Translations under genes and position numbers: made by a program
Assembly (NCBI RefSeq): GCF_042453785.1
Contig: NC_091668.1
Coordinates: 22,353,001 to 22,417,000, forward strand
DNA length: 64,000 nt
Direction: 5' to 3'
From: Malus domestica
Taxonomy: Eukaryota > Streptophyta > Magnoliopsida > Rosales > Rosaceae
The notes under the pieces: model-generated
The model's database searches: none
Seen by the model: the letters and a program-made list of their open reading frames with translations, nothing else
What the model was told of the DNA's origin: nothing
Shown: piece by piece, positions 24,151 to 36,533 of the stretch
How the letters are laid out: every line of letters starts with the position of its first letter
Numbering within the stretch: the stretch's first letter is position 1

Positions 24151-26598
24151 TGGTACCTGTCCCTAGTTATACGATTTTATAAATTTTAAAAGTGTGAATT
24201 ACGAAAAATTCCCTAGAGGTGAAGGTTTTGACTTTCGTTGACCAACGTATAGTGAGACATACTAAATATTTTTTAGCGTATTCTTGAAGTATTAGATGAT
24301 ACGAACGTATAAGCGCAAGCAGAAGCGAATTTAGAGTTACGGTTAAAGTTTCACGGAGCTACGAACTCGAAAGTACTTTGAAGAAATCACTATTTTAATT
24401 ATATTATATTATTTTATACTACTAAATTATTATGCCACATGTGTGTGGCTGAGAGGGGAATAGAATGGAATCGGGGAAGAGGAGAAACGGAAGAGAAGGA
24501 TTGGGCAGAGCTGCCCAATCAGATGATGGGAGAAGAGTAACAGGAGAGAAAATGAGGGAGGTGGACGAATTATGAGAGGGGAGAGGAAGAAGCTGCCCAA
24601 TCAGGAAGAGAAGAAAGGAAGGGAAAAGAGAGGAGAGAGACCTAGCGAACTTGAGCCCCTCTCTGTTCCCGACATCCATTTTGTGACCCAGTTTAGACCC
24701 AACCTCCCCGAGTCTTTTTCTGATGATCTTCGCCATTTTCCCAGTGAATTAGGATCCTCCAACACTTGCAAACATTATCACGTCCCTCCTCCTTCAGTGA
24801 TCACCACAGATTCGAGTAGATTGGTTCTGTTGCACGACGAATTTCATCGTAGGTGTCCCGAAGCCACGATGGCGAGAACCACCATTTGTGAAACGATTCC
24901 CTTCAATTACCACCACCATTAGACTCCTCTTGAGGCCTAGATCAAAGCCCAAACAACTTTGGAGGCGGCGGAGCACCAGAGAAGTTGAATCGAAAGCCAC
25001 CCAAATCTAGGGTTCCGACGGGTTTTAGTGAAATTGGGGATTTTCCTGGCAAAATAGGCCTTAGTCACACGTATAAAACTTTCTCTACTCATTAAGATCT
25101 TCATTTATATGAAGTTTAAGAATTTTTAGAAATAGTTGGATTTTCCAGCGAGTCGGGGCGGCCAACCGCCATGTACGGTGGCGTGCGGCCGAAGCATCCC
25201 CTAACCTTCCTAGGCTAAAGTTGACTCTCCAATTCCGTATGTGAAGTCTGATTGACGAATTTCCGTTGTTTGAACCGAGTTCTATTAAGGTTCGTCGCTT
25301 GACCATTTTATGAATCGATGATCCAACCGTTGGATCGTCACCAAACTTTACTACGTTATAGTACGTAGTATTTGAGAACCATAGGAACTTACGGATCAGG
25401 AATCTGACATATGGATCTTCCCGAATTGGATTTGTAAGTTCATAAAATAAAACGTTGGCCGTCACTTAGTTTTGGCAATTAGCGAAGATCTGACAGTCGG
25501 ATCGTGGTAAGATTTTAGTATGTTATTCTAGAAACATAATGTGAATTTTTAAAAGTTACAGATTGGAAATCCGAGGTGCGAATCTTTCGGATTAAGTTAT
25601 GTAGTGTTATGGACCCTACCGTCGACCTTTGATCGACAGTTGACTTTTGGTCAATGAGTTACAAATCATTCTAAAACGTCCTTGGGGATATGTTTTATCT
25701 AAGTTACATGTTCTATCAATAAGTACTCTGAGACGTGATTTGATAATTGTTATAGGCGACGATGGTTCGTGATGTCTCGATATTCGTGCTAGTGAGTCGT
25801 AGCGTGGACCTCAGGTGAATGGGTCTTTTCCTTTTTATCGTATATATATGATTGATAATTCCACACGTGCTTTTAAATTGATTTATGCATTTTATGCCAT
25901 GTCATATATATTTATATATTCTAAAATACTATGATATGGTTGAGTTTTAGATTGCATCATGGTATATCTATATGCATATTACCTGCATACAATTACTGTG
26001 AATGCTTTGAAGTGTTAAGGTGAACACGGAACGTGCAGGTAAGTTCAGGTGAGTTTATTGTGTTATTTGAAATGATTGAGTTATGGCATGACTAGATTTG
26101 TGTTATATGCAACTCCGATATTGTCGTACAGGTTGCAATAAGCAACTTCGACTCATGTGTTATTATAGATTGATTTATGAGTTGTACAGGTTGCCTATGA
26201 GTCGTACAGGTTGCATTAGGCAACTCCGACTCATGTGTTATTATAGATTAATTTATGAGTCGTACAGGTTGCATTAGGCAACTCCGACCCGTGTGTCAAC
26301 ATAGATTGATGAGCACCTTATTTTATTATGTTGCTGCTGATATGTAATGATTTGGATTATTTATGGATTTACTGTTGATTTACACTTGATTTCATACTTA
26401 TACGTGGTATGATTTTCTGGAAACTATACAGGTTTTACAACGAGGGGTTATAACGTTTTAGAAGGTCTTTATTAAAATTTTATTCCACTCACCCTTGTTT
26501 TGTTTTCACCCCTCCAGGTTGTAATAGCTGAGCTTTCTTATTGACGAGGATACGTGGCAAATTTTGGTATTGGAGATTACCTTCGATGGTATGATTCT
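24151..26598 (+). repeat. 3' LTR of outer element, first segment
   Basis: Begins TGGTACCTGTCCCTAG, a variant of the 5' LTR start, and tracks it to the point GATGGTATGATTCT. There the inner copia element interrupts it. The remaining 189 bp resume at 36340. Confidence 0.85.
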
Positions 26599-28403
26599 TG
26601 AAGGATTATTTGGTGAAAACATGTTCATTTAAGCAACATCAATAAGCATGCAATTAACAATTAAAGGCGGAATCATGCTTGCATGCACTTAAAAACAAAA
26701 CATTAACCATGAAATTCAAAGCCTAGTAGATTGGTGAACCAAGACTCAACTCAAATCAAAGTGAGTTGAGAAATATATACCTTTGTAGATTCCTCTTTGC
26801 ATAAGCAAAGGCTAATCACCCAAAGAGAGGGCCTTCATTCCTTGCATATTAAATCTATGAATTTGGATGGAAGAATAGTATTCTCCAAGTTCCCAAAATA
26901 GAGAACCTCTAAGTATCTTCACCAAGGTTAGATTACAGAAGAAATGAGTGACCTTGGAGTAGTGGGATTGCTAGATGCACCCTCCAAGGGGCCGGCCTCT
27001 TTAGAGAGAAAGGGAGAGACATGTTCTCTCCAATTTTCTCTAAAACAAACCCTAATGAACAAAAGGCTATAAAGTCATATTTATACCTTTGTTCATTTGA
27101 GTGGCAAACTTGTAATTAAAGCAAGTTCACTACCCTTCCTCTAAATGGCCGGCCATAGGGTGTTGTTTGGGCTTTTGGGCTTTTGTGAATTAAGTTGTCA
27201 TACAACTTAAGTCAATGGGCTTGACGTTCGAAGCCCATTGGGCCTAAACGTCCAAAACTATCCCGAGGTCTTTAACGAACTTATTCGTTTGATTAATTAA
27301 CATATTAATTAATCCTTGCCATAAATAAATAATTAAACCATTTAATCATTCTTACTCATCTCCATTGTTTCTTCAATCTCCACCTTACACGGTGTGCGAT
27401 CCATTAGGTTCCTTTTAGCGAGGCAGTGGGCGATTAAAACCATTTTACATCGATTGTGAATTAAAACTTACTTTCAATTCTCCCTTTAGTGATTATACAC
27501 GTTTAGGGCTTCCACAAACCATGAGTGACACCTAGCAGCATATCATGGTTACCCAAGCTAATCAGAAGAGGTGGAGAACCTATTCAGTTTAGGATTACAA
27601 ATGCAATACGGTCTTTCTCTAATCTAATACTCTTGACCACATTGTTTGGTTTGATAGTTTATTTATTCATGTCTACTATCCAATGTGATTCGTGTGCTTA
27701 TATGATTACCTTGAATGTGATTTAGAACGACATTTCTAAATCTCATTCATACTCTAGCCAGAGGTTTTAATCATATCATAGAGTATTCTCCCTCAAACGG
27801 TTTGAAGGTTAGAGATCTCTTGTTGCGCATTCACTTGCCTCCATGACTAAGTGGCTTAACCCCAACGATGCCGTGGACACTCCAATGGAATGACGTTTGA
27901 CATAATCAAAGATCAAGGACTTAACCACAAGACAACGATGATGCCTCAGGTCAAAGGACTAGTTTGCATTATCCCAACCATGAGTTCTCATGTGACATGA
28001 ATATGAGAACTCTTCGTTGATCGTGTTCAGTGAACTCATTCTCTATTGAGCACCTACGTACTTGACTTGATGTCACACACACCAATGACTCGAGACTAGT
28101 CACTTTCCCTGAGAGAAGACACAGTACGTACCGATCTTAACGGATTGTCAATGCCCAATTGACAATCCTATGATCAGGAACATTTAGGATGTGTCTACGA
28201 AAGAATGGTCTCATGAATCTAACTTCATTAGATTGCATTCTCCCAATCACATATTCCTTGGACTTTATCGTTTAAGCATATAACATTTATATGAGACAGC
28301 TCAAACAATAATCTTTGCCCTTTATATTAAACTAGATTAGTTTAACATGTGAAATGTCCGTAAAGTATCATCATATGATTGGCTTTAGGGCACATTTCCA
28401 ACA
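26599..28403 (-). repeat. 3' LTR of nested copia (1805 bp)
   Basis: Same length as, and nearly identical to, 34530-36334. The GTG-started plus-strand frame at 27525 (66 codons) is exactly repeated in the other LTR but is only LTR sequence. Confidence 0.92.
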
Positions 28404-31400
28404 ATCTCCCACTTGCACTAGTACCAATCAGCTTGTTCATCAGTGATGATACCTCTTATGTAGTCATTTCATAAATGGCTGAGTAGTAGGCCTAGACAAT
28501 GGATATCTATATGTTATCCATAGAAGCAACCTTGAGAATAACGACGTCACCATTATACATGATTCTCAATCATGTGGTTCAGTCTCTCATTTGAGTTCGG
28601 ACCTTGATGAGACCTTGATTCCCTGGCTTGAGCTATCGCCCCATTAGTGTCATAGTGTCAGTACACTAGATACACTTTCTGGTTGGAACCGAATAGAGAG
28701 TTCATAAATGAACTTTCCCATCCAAACAACATTGTTGTAAGCTTCTATATGGCAATATATTTTGCATTCATAATGGAACACACTAAAGTCATTACTTTAA
28801 TGTTTCCATCCAAATATCTCTTTAGTCATAATAAAGAGATATCCGTTTATCTCTTCATTCATAATGAAGAAACATCCAATGATGGATTAGATTCATAATC
28901 TAATACATTTACGCTTCCATTACGTTACTCTAATTCTTCCTCGATCTTTGAGGAATTTATCCTTTAGTATTTCTTAAATACTTAAGGACTCACTTAACAG
29001 TTGCCATGGTTCTGATCCTGGACTTGCATTGATATCGTCTTGTACCGTTCTAGGTATAACTCATATCAATGTTTTTCATACAATATGAAATACATAAATC
29101 ACCTTTCTGCGTATGCATAAAGGATTCTATTTACGCATTATTTCTTTGGGAGTCAAAGAGTACGTTCTCTTTGAGAAGAGCAACTTCTTAGTCTCACTAG
29201 AGTTATCCTTCTAATTGAAGTTTATCATCATATGAGAAACTTTCTAGCATCTTTTGTCTATTATTAGGGATTGATATAATCAAAATTATATCTTGAAATC
29301 TATCAATATAGATTTCCATCCCATGTATATAGACTATATCTCCCATTTACATTATATCTTCATATAATGTTTAAAGTCATAACTTTAACGAAGAAGTATT
29401 CTTTTCATTTCCAAAATTAATATATCATATATATTTAAATTTTAGGAACATGATTAACTCCCACTAATCTTTTGTAAACCTAGTAAACAAAAGATTCATT
29501 TACATCTTTATGAGAAACAAAAGATTTGATCCTTTTTCTCACAAGATGCTTATAGCTCCCACTAGCTTGCTAAGATTCATGATGGATGGATCTCTACAAC
29601 TTACATGTCTTGTGATTCATAGTTTTAGACATATATTATTAAGACTATCTTAATAATGGTTTCAGAAACCCATATTATGTCCAAACATTGAATCACCATT
29701 TAGTTGTAGCTAGCTATCTTCGAATTTATTGAAACCAAGACTACGTCAAAGATGGTTTCTTCAAAGTCAACCATCCTTTTGATTGTAGTCACCTTAAGCT
29801 ACCAATTAGCTTATGAAGGTTTCATTATTTCGGGTCAAATGGTACTTTACCATTTTCTTGAGTATATATCATATATACACTCAATGTAGTCATAAGGATT
29901 TTCATTCTTATTTCTTTCGAATTAAGAGGTGCAACTCTATGACATAGTCATAAAGTTCAAACCATTCAACTGAGACGGTTTATAAATCCTTCTTGACTAC
30001 CTTGGAGCTTTTGGTATAGGAACTAGGTTGTTATATTTGTTGATTACTTTCTTGTCTCTCAAAGAACCCATTCTTTGAGTTCTATCTCTCATTTATTTGC
30101 TTTTAGGCAAATCACATTGTAGGATTACAATGAACAACCCAATAAAACAACATTTGTTAGTTGGTTTATAGAAGCGATATCCAAAAGTTAATTTAAGGAT
30201 ATCCCACAAGATTGTTATCAAACAAATATTGCTTATTAGCACACAACCCCAAATCTTAACATGCTTAAGATTTGTCTTTCTTTCCAACTACATCTTATGG
30301 AGTCATGAAAAATTTGGAAGATCTTCTAATTGACAATCATATTGTTTTTAGAAGTATATATCCTATATATGGGTAATAGATAACATCCAACGAACTAAAT
30401 CTTATTTAAGTTCGTTCTTCTCCTTATGTAGAAATCTATTATCTTATGATGCTTATTTCCTTGATATCTTTCAAGGAAACTGTTCTAAAGTGTTACCTTA
30501 TCTTGGATCAAATCTAAGGAGGTAATTACTTTAGACGTCTTACTCATCAACTTACATTACTTGAATTCTTTGAAACATTTTGCAAAGTATTCGGACTTGT
30601 GTTTATTCAAAATAAACTATAGTCCAACCGAGAGTGATCTTCGGTGAATGTCATATAACATGAGTAGTATTATGTTGTGGACAAGTGCCACTAACATCTA
30701 AGTGAATTAACCTCAACAACTTTGTGATTCTTTATTCTTTCCAAAAAGAATAAAGATTCAAACATTTTGTCTCTATACAATTTTAATAAGAAGGTATTGG
30801 ATCCGGATCTAACGATCCAAAGCATCCATCCTTGACCAACTCGTAATTTATGTTATAGAGGTATCACAACTTTAGTTGGGATTAGTCACTACCTTGCAAC
30901 ATTTTGGGTTTTAAGCATCATTATATTCTAAACAGTTAACACTACCATATCATCTCTACTATAGAGACAATCAATTAGATTACTATAATCCAATCATTGA
31001 TTAATAAAGAACAATGTTTTGTCAAACAAAACATTCATCCATCTCTACTATAGTGATGGAATTAAGTTCCTTAAAATTGGAATGTAAAGACAATCTTTGG
31101 TTTTTCCAATTTCTTTGGTAGTTCATATGAGGAAGTAAGTACTATCTGCTTTCGCAAAGATCTATATTTTATTCACGTTCCGAATGTGAAGTACCTTTTC
31201 CTTCTCTCATATATCTTCTACTTCTTATTAGTCACACTTTTACAACGATTGTAAAACATAGTTATTAATACGGAATCAAGCATTCAAGTAGAAGAACCAA
31301 CTGTTTTGAACTATTCAAGAACAATTTACAACACCTTCGAAAGGCGTGTTCTTAACACTTGCAAGACATTTCTTGCAAATACCCCTTCCAATGTCCATCC

Positions 31401-32349
31401 TTTCATAAAGAAAGTTTGTTCCCTTGGAGTTAATTCTTATCTTCTTCATTTGACTTTCACATTTGACTACATTAGTCATGGTCCCTAAACTCCCACTATC
31501 TCTCTTGAAACTTATTTCAATTGTGTTATACACATCAAACAATTTGGAGAGCATGTGGTTTATTGTTCACTACATAGTTTACAATAAACTTATTGAACTA
31601 TAAGGATAGGGAAACAAAGGTGAAGTCCTTGCCTAGTTTCCGTCTCGTTAAGTGGTTTATCACTTCAACACTCAATAATTCAAAATCATCATAAGTCCAT
31701 GTTGATGGACTATTTTTGTCAACCAACCATTATGTTCTAAGCATAATTACAAACTTTCAAGAGTTGTTCAAGACAACTCTCATTTCTTCATACAACAATT
31801 TGTAAGTAAAGAATCATGGCACATAAAGTGTCCATGCCTTTGTGCTTTCTTCTAAAGTTCCTTGTTCATGTAACAAAGAAACAAGCACTAATGTTTGCAT
31901 TGATTAAGGGTTGTTCAAAACAACTCTTATTTCTTTATACAACATTTTGTAATTGAAGAATTATGACATTAAAAGTGTTGTCCTCTTTATGATAGACTTT
32001 ATCTAACATATTCTTCTAATGATACTTTATCAATAGGAAGATTGTGAGGATGAGACTACTTAGGTACATTTACAAGCCATTAAAGACAATCTATGGTTTT
32101 GTAGTACCAAGTCCGGAAACTAAAGCTTTCGGCTTTTATTTGTCAAGTGTGGGATAGCGTTTTGCAAATATATTGGTAAACAAATACATAACGAATATAA
32201 ATTGATTGATTTTAAGCCATTTGATTCGGGTCTTTAAATCAAATAGCACCACCCACTATTTTTGGCAAATTCCATATCCCTCATTGGAATCCGAGAGTTT
32301 TTGGAGGAAACTCTTAGTAGGGTATGGGAGACTCACTATTACCAAGCCC

Positions 32350-32565
32350 ACCTCAGAATTATATCATGTTGGCTAGCGTTAATAATAATGAGAGAGTACG
32401 CTTACTCATTTGCATCTCTTGCAAGTACCCATCTAATTTAGCCTCTAGAGAATGATGCCTCAAAATTATATCATGTTGGCGTCATTGCACTTAGTTAAGT
32501 CATTCCCACCATGCCTAGTTCGTGTAGGGGTTCAAGCATAGCCTCAGAATTATATCATGTTGGCT
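32350..32565. repeat. three copies of a 20-bp word in the nested element
   Basis: CAGAATTATATCATGTTGGC, or a one-base variant, occurs near 32353, 32460 and 32544, with otherwise different spacers. It may be remnants of an internal repeat. Confidence 0.7.
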
Positions 32566-34515
32566 AAACTCGTTGCCTACCTCACTTCATCATGTATGTA
32601 TATAGAACTCCTCCTGAGTGTAAGCACGCACTTTGTACTCCCCCATTATAGGGTGAAGCCGGTGTACGAGTCACATACGATCGGAGCCTACCATGGTGGA
32701 AGGCCACGAAAGAGTGTTCAAAGCACTCTCACGCTTATCAACTTAATAATGGTTTGGTTGAGGGTTTTAGGTCTCATCACATATAAACATACATTTTAAT
32801 CTCTATTAAAACAATTTTGGTCCTATTACAACTATTGGTCCATATGATTGTTTTTAGTTGTATATAATACTCCCACTATGCTTATAAAACGTTTTTAAAA
32901 CAAGAGTATATGATACTACTAACATAACCTTTGCATTCATTTGATGGATTATATAGTTGTCTTAGGGCCTTAGGATGATTATGAACCTTTGTTTAGATTC
33001 AACACGAGCCTTGTGTTGAATCTCGGTCTAGGGATGGTGATTGATTTTAGTTACGCATTTAATCACATTAAGGCGTGTTGTCTTAGGGGCGTTGGACCCA
33101 ACTACTTCATTTTCATGCATATCAAATAAAGCAAGAAAGAAGTACTTCAAAGTAAAGGTGAGCTTATGCTCATTACAACATTTGCTTAAAACAAATTAAT
33201 TTAAAGTAAAGAAGAGCTTAAGCCCTTTTACAACATTTGATCAAATCAAATTACAACCAAAATCTAATCTACTCATTCCCATGGTTCAAACAAATTTGAA
33301 ACGGCCTATCACATAACTCAATTATATTAGGCTTAGGTTCATAATCACCCTTTAATTAATTAACACTTTAACTAATTAAATTGAATGCAACATTTTCATT
33401 TGGTTTTTGTATCCATAAAATTGATTTAAATGGAGCTAAATGAAATGAAAATCCAATTCTCATTTAAAGAGACAAAACAATTTTGTTCTCTACCTAATTT
33501 GGGCCAAATTGCAATTACCACAACCTTTGGGCAATATTGCAAAAACATAAACTTTTGGGGTCATTTTGTAAGAACACAAAAGTCCACTACTTCATGTAAT
33601 TACACTAGAACCCAAAATTTAAACAATGTAAAAACTTCATTAAAGGAGCAAAACAATTTGTCCTTTAGCGTTTTTGGATCTAAACGTAAAAACGTAAACT
33701 TTTGAGCCAAAGTGTAAATACACAAAAGTATCAAAACTTTATGTAATTGCATAAAAGACCCAAAAGTACTCCCATTGAGGGAGGGCCGGTTTTTAGAGAG
33801 TGAAAGGGAGTGGAGATAAGTCCACAAAAATTTGGAAATTTTTCAACAATTTCATAAAGCCTTGCAAGTGGAATTTGTGACATAAATTCATGCAAGTGGT
33901 ATGTGACTTAAAGTCATGCAAGTGATGTGTGTGTAAGAGAAGTACTTCTTACACACCTATCACCATTTCCATCACCTTACACAATTTCTATCACATTAAA
34001 ACATTTGATAAAGCACAAAACAAAGACTTTATGAAATAAATCAAAACTTTGAATCAAAACTTTAAATCAAAACTTTGAATCAAAACACAAACCTTTTTGT
34101 TCTTGGCAAAAATGTCAAGAACAATGAAGAACACTCATGAAAAAACTCAAAATTTTCCATGAACATTTTTCATCCAAAAACATTCCAAAACCATTCAAAC
34201 TTTAGGGAAATAACATCTAATCAAACTAGGGTACATAGGGGTTCCAAAAGTCACTTGAAAACACTTTTAACAAGTCAAACAAGAACCCAAAAATCCACCC
34301 TTTGGATTTGGCCGAAAATCCCCAAAGTCATGGCACCAAATTTTAGCTCCAATATTCATGCTCATATGAACTACATCTACAACATTTGAGATGGCAAATT
34401 TTCTAACAAAATTTAATTCAAAGAAACAAGAATAAAGCTTGTAACATATTACAACTTTTAAATCACAAACTATGAACTACAAAACCCAAAAGGATTCACC
34501 AACTACTAGACCTAG

Positions 34516-34527
34516 GCTCTGATACCA
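34516..34527 (-). other. primer-binding site of nested copia
   Basis: Reads TGGTATCAGAGC on the minus strand, a perfect complement of the initiator methionine tRNA end, two bases from the LTR edge. Confidence 0.9.
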
Positions 34528-34529
34528 CT

Positions 34530-36334
34530 TGAAGGATTATTTGGTGAAAACATGTTCATTTAAGCAACATCAATAAGCATGCAATTAACAATTAAAGGCG
34601 GAATCATGCTTGCATGCACTTAAAAACAAAACATTAACCATGAAATTCAAAGCCTAGTAGATTGGTGAACCAAGACTCAACTCAAATCAAAGTGAGTTGA
34701 GAAATATATACCTTTGTAGATTCCTCTTTCCATAAGCAAAGGCTAATCACCCAAAGAGAGAGCCTTCATTCCTTGCATATTAAATCTATGAATTTGGATG
34801 GAAGAATAGGATTCTCCAAGTTCCCAAAATAGAGAACCTCTAAGTATCTTCACCAAGGTTAGATTGGAGAAGAAATTAGTGACCTTGGAGTAGTGGGATT
34901 GCTAGATGCACCCTCCAAGGGGCCGGCCTCTTTAGAGAGAAAGGGAGAGACATGTTCTCTCTAATTTTCTCTAAAACAAACCTTAATGAACAAAATGCTA
35001 TAAAGTCATATTTATACCTTTGTTCATTTGAGTGGCAAACTTGTAATTAAAGCAAGTTCACTACCCTTCCTCTAAATGGCCGGCCATAGGGTGTTGTTTG
35101 GGCTTTTGGGCTTTTGTGAATTAAGTTGTCATACAACTTAAGTCAATGGGCTTGACGTTCGAAGCCCATTGGGCCTAAACGTCCAAAACTATCCCGAGGT
35201 CTTTAACGAACTTATTCGTTTGATTAATTAACATATTAATTAATCCTTGCCATAAATAAATAATTAAACCATTTAATCATTCTTACTCATCTCCATTGTT
35301 TCTTCAATCTCCACCTTACACGGTGTGCGATCCATTAGGTTCCTTTTAGCGAGGCAGTGGGCGATTAAAACCATTTTACATCGATTGTGAATTGAAACTT
35401 ACTTTCAATTCTCCCTTTAGTGATTATACACGTTTAGGGCTTCCACAAACCATGAGTGACACCTAGCAGCATATCATGGTTACCCAAGCTAATCAGAAGA
35501 GGTGGAGAACCTATTCAGTTTAGGATTACAAATGCAATACGGTCTTTCTCTAATCTAATACTCTTGACCACATTGTTTGGTTTGATAGTTTATTTATTCA
35601 TGTCTACTATCCAATGTGATTCGTGTGCTTATATGATTACCTTGAATGTGATTTAGAACGACATTTCTAAATCTCATTCATACTCTGGCCAGAGGTTTTA
35701 ATCATATCATAGAGTATTCTCCCTCAAACGGTTTGAAGGTTAGAGATCCCTTGTTGCGCATTCACTTGCCTCCATGGCTAAGCGGCTTAACCCCAACGAT
35801 GCCGTGGACACTCCAATGGAATGACGTTTGACATAATCAAAGATCAAGGACTTAACCACAAGACAACGATGATGTCTCAGGTCAAAGGACTAGTTTGCAT
35901 TATCCCAACCATGAGTTCTCATGTGACATGAATATGAGAACTCTTCGTTGATCGTGTTCAGTGAACTCATTCTCTATTGAGCACCTACGTACTTGACTTG
36001 ATGTCACACACACCAATGACTCGAGACTAGTCACTCTCCCTGAGAGAAGACACAGTACGTACCGATCTTAAAGGACTGTCAATGCCCAATTGACAATCCC
36101 ATGATCAGGAACATTTAGGATGTGTCTACGAAAGAATGGTCTCATGAATCTAACTTCATTAGATTGCATTCTCCCAATCACATATTCCTTGGACTTTATC
36201 GTTTAAGCATATAACATTTATATGAGACAGCTCAAACAATAATCTTTGCCCTTTATCTTAAACTAGATTAGTTTAACATGTGAAATGTCCGTAAAGTATT
36301 ATCATATGATTGGCTTTAGGGCACATTTCCAACA
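34530..36334 (-). repeat. 5' LTR of nested copia (1805 bp)
   Basis: Near-identical partner of 26599-28403. It adjoins the primer site, so it is the 5' LTR of a minus-strand element. Confidence 0.92.
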
Positions 36335-36339
36335 ATTCT

Positions 36340-36528
36340 CAATCCACTATACTGTACTTTACTTATGCTCTGACGTCACGTGTGAAATTGGTTCATTTTC
36401 GCTCACAACGCACTCTCGTATTTTGGCACTTTTAGGTTTAAATTTATTCACATATTCCACATCACTACGTTTTATGGCTTCATCACCTTACAAGTGTCGG
36501 CCAGCACAATTCGGGTCAGAATGTGTCA
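36340..36528 (+). repeat. 3' LTR of outer element, last segment
   Basis: Resumes with CAATCCACTATACTG where the first segment was interrupted, and ends TGTCA before the TTGCA duplication. Confidence 0.85.
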
Positions 36529-36533
36529 TTGCA

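Larger units (their letters stand above)
28404..34529 (-). pseudogene. decayed copia pol and non-coding interior
   Basis: On the minus strand the LTR-proximal part (28404-29050) still reads copia RNase H words, such as NGAIAQARESRSHQ near 28600 and VLKYLRNTKG near 28970. They are broken by in-frame stops. Integrase words (LIHLDVSG, TFTEDHSR) are readable near 30620-30720 in different frames. No frame exceeds about 90 codons. The part nearer the 5' LTR (32300-34500) shows no coding signal. A polypurine tract, GCAAGTGGGAGAT on the minus strand, abuts the 3' LTR at 28404-28416. Confidence 0.75.
26599..36334 (-). mobile_element. nested Ty1/copia element (9.7 kb), young insertion
   Basis: Read on the minus strand, the element begins TGTTGGAAATGTGCCC and ends with CCTTCA; on the plus strand it runs TGAAGG...CCAACA. 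The target duplication is ATTCT at 26594-26598 and 36335-36339, interrupting the outer 3' LTR. Each LTR is exactly 1805 bp, with about 21 mismatches and no indel by eye (~1.2%). A primer site and polypurine tract orient it minus. The 6.1-kb interior carries only decayed copia pol. Young LTRs with a dead pol imply mobilisation by another element's proteins, or LTR gene conversion. Confidence 0.9.
15277..36528 (+). mobile_element. outer long-LTR retrotransposon (host of nested elements)
   Basis: The element begins TGTGACAACC and ends TGTCA, with the 5-bp target duplication TTGCA at 15272-15276 and 36529-36533. The 5' LTR is 15277-17940 and the 3' LTR is 24151-26598 plus 36340-36528. A primer site follows the 5' LTR and a purine-rich tract precedes the 3' LTR. 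The purine tract, GGGATGAAATTTTTTAAGG, resembles that of Ty3/gypsy Tekay/Del elements, which also have long LTRs, so that lineage is inferred. After removing the nested solo LTR the interior is only about 3.8 kb and has no gag-pol frame, so it looks like a non-autonomous large derivative (LARD). The opening 310 bp of the two LTRs differ by roughly 8% by eye, so the insertion is old. Confidence 0.85.

Noticed and set aside
27525..27725. 66-codon frame repeated exactly at 35456-35656
   Set aside because: Both are the same place in the two copia LTRs and start with GTG. The conservation is due to LTR identity, not coding.
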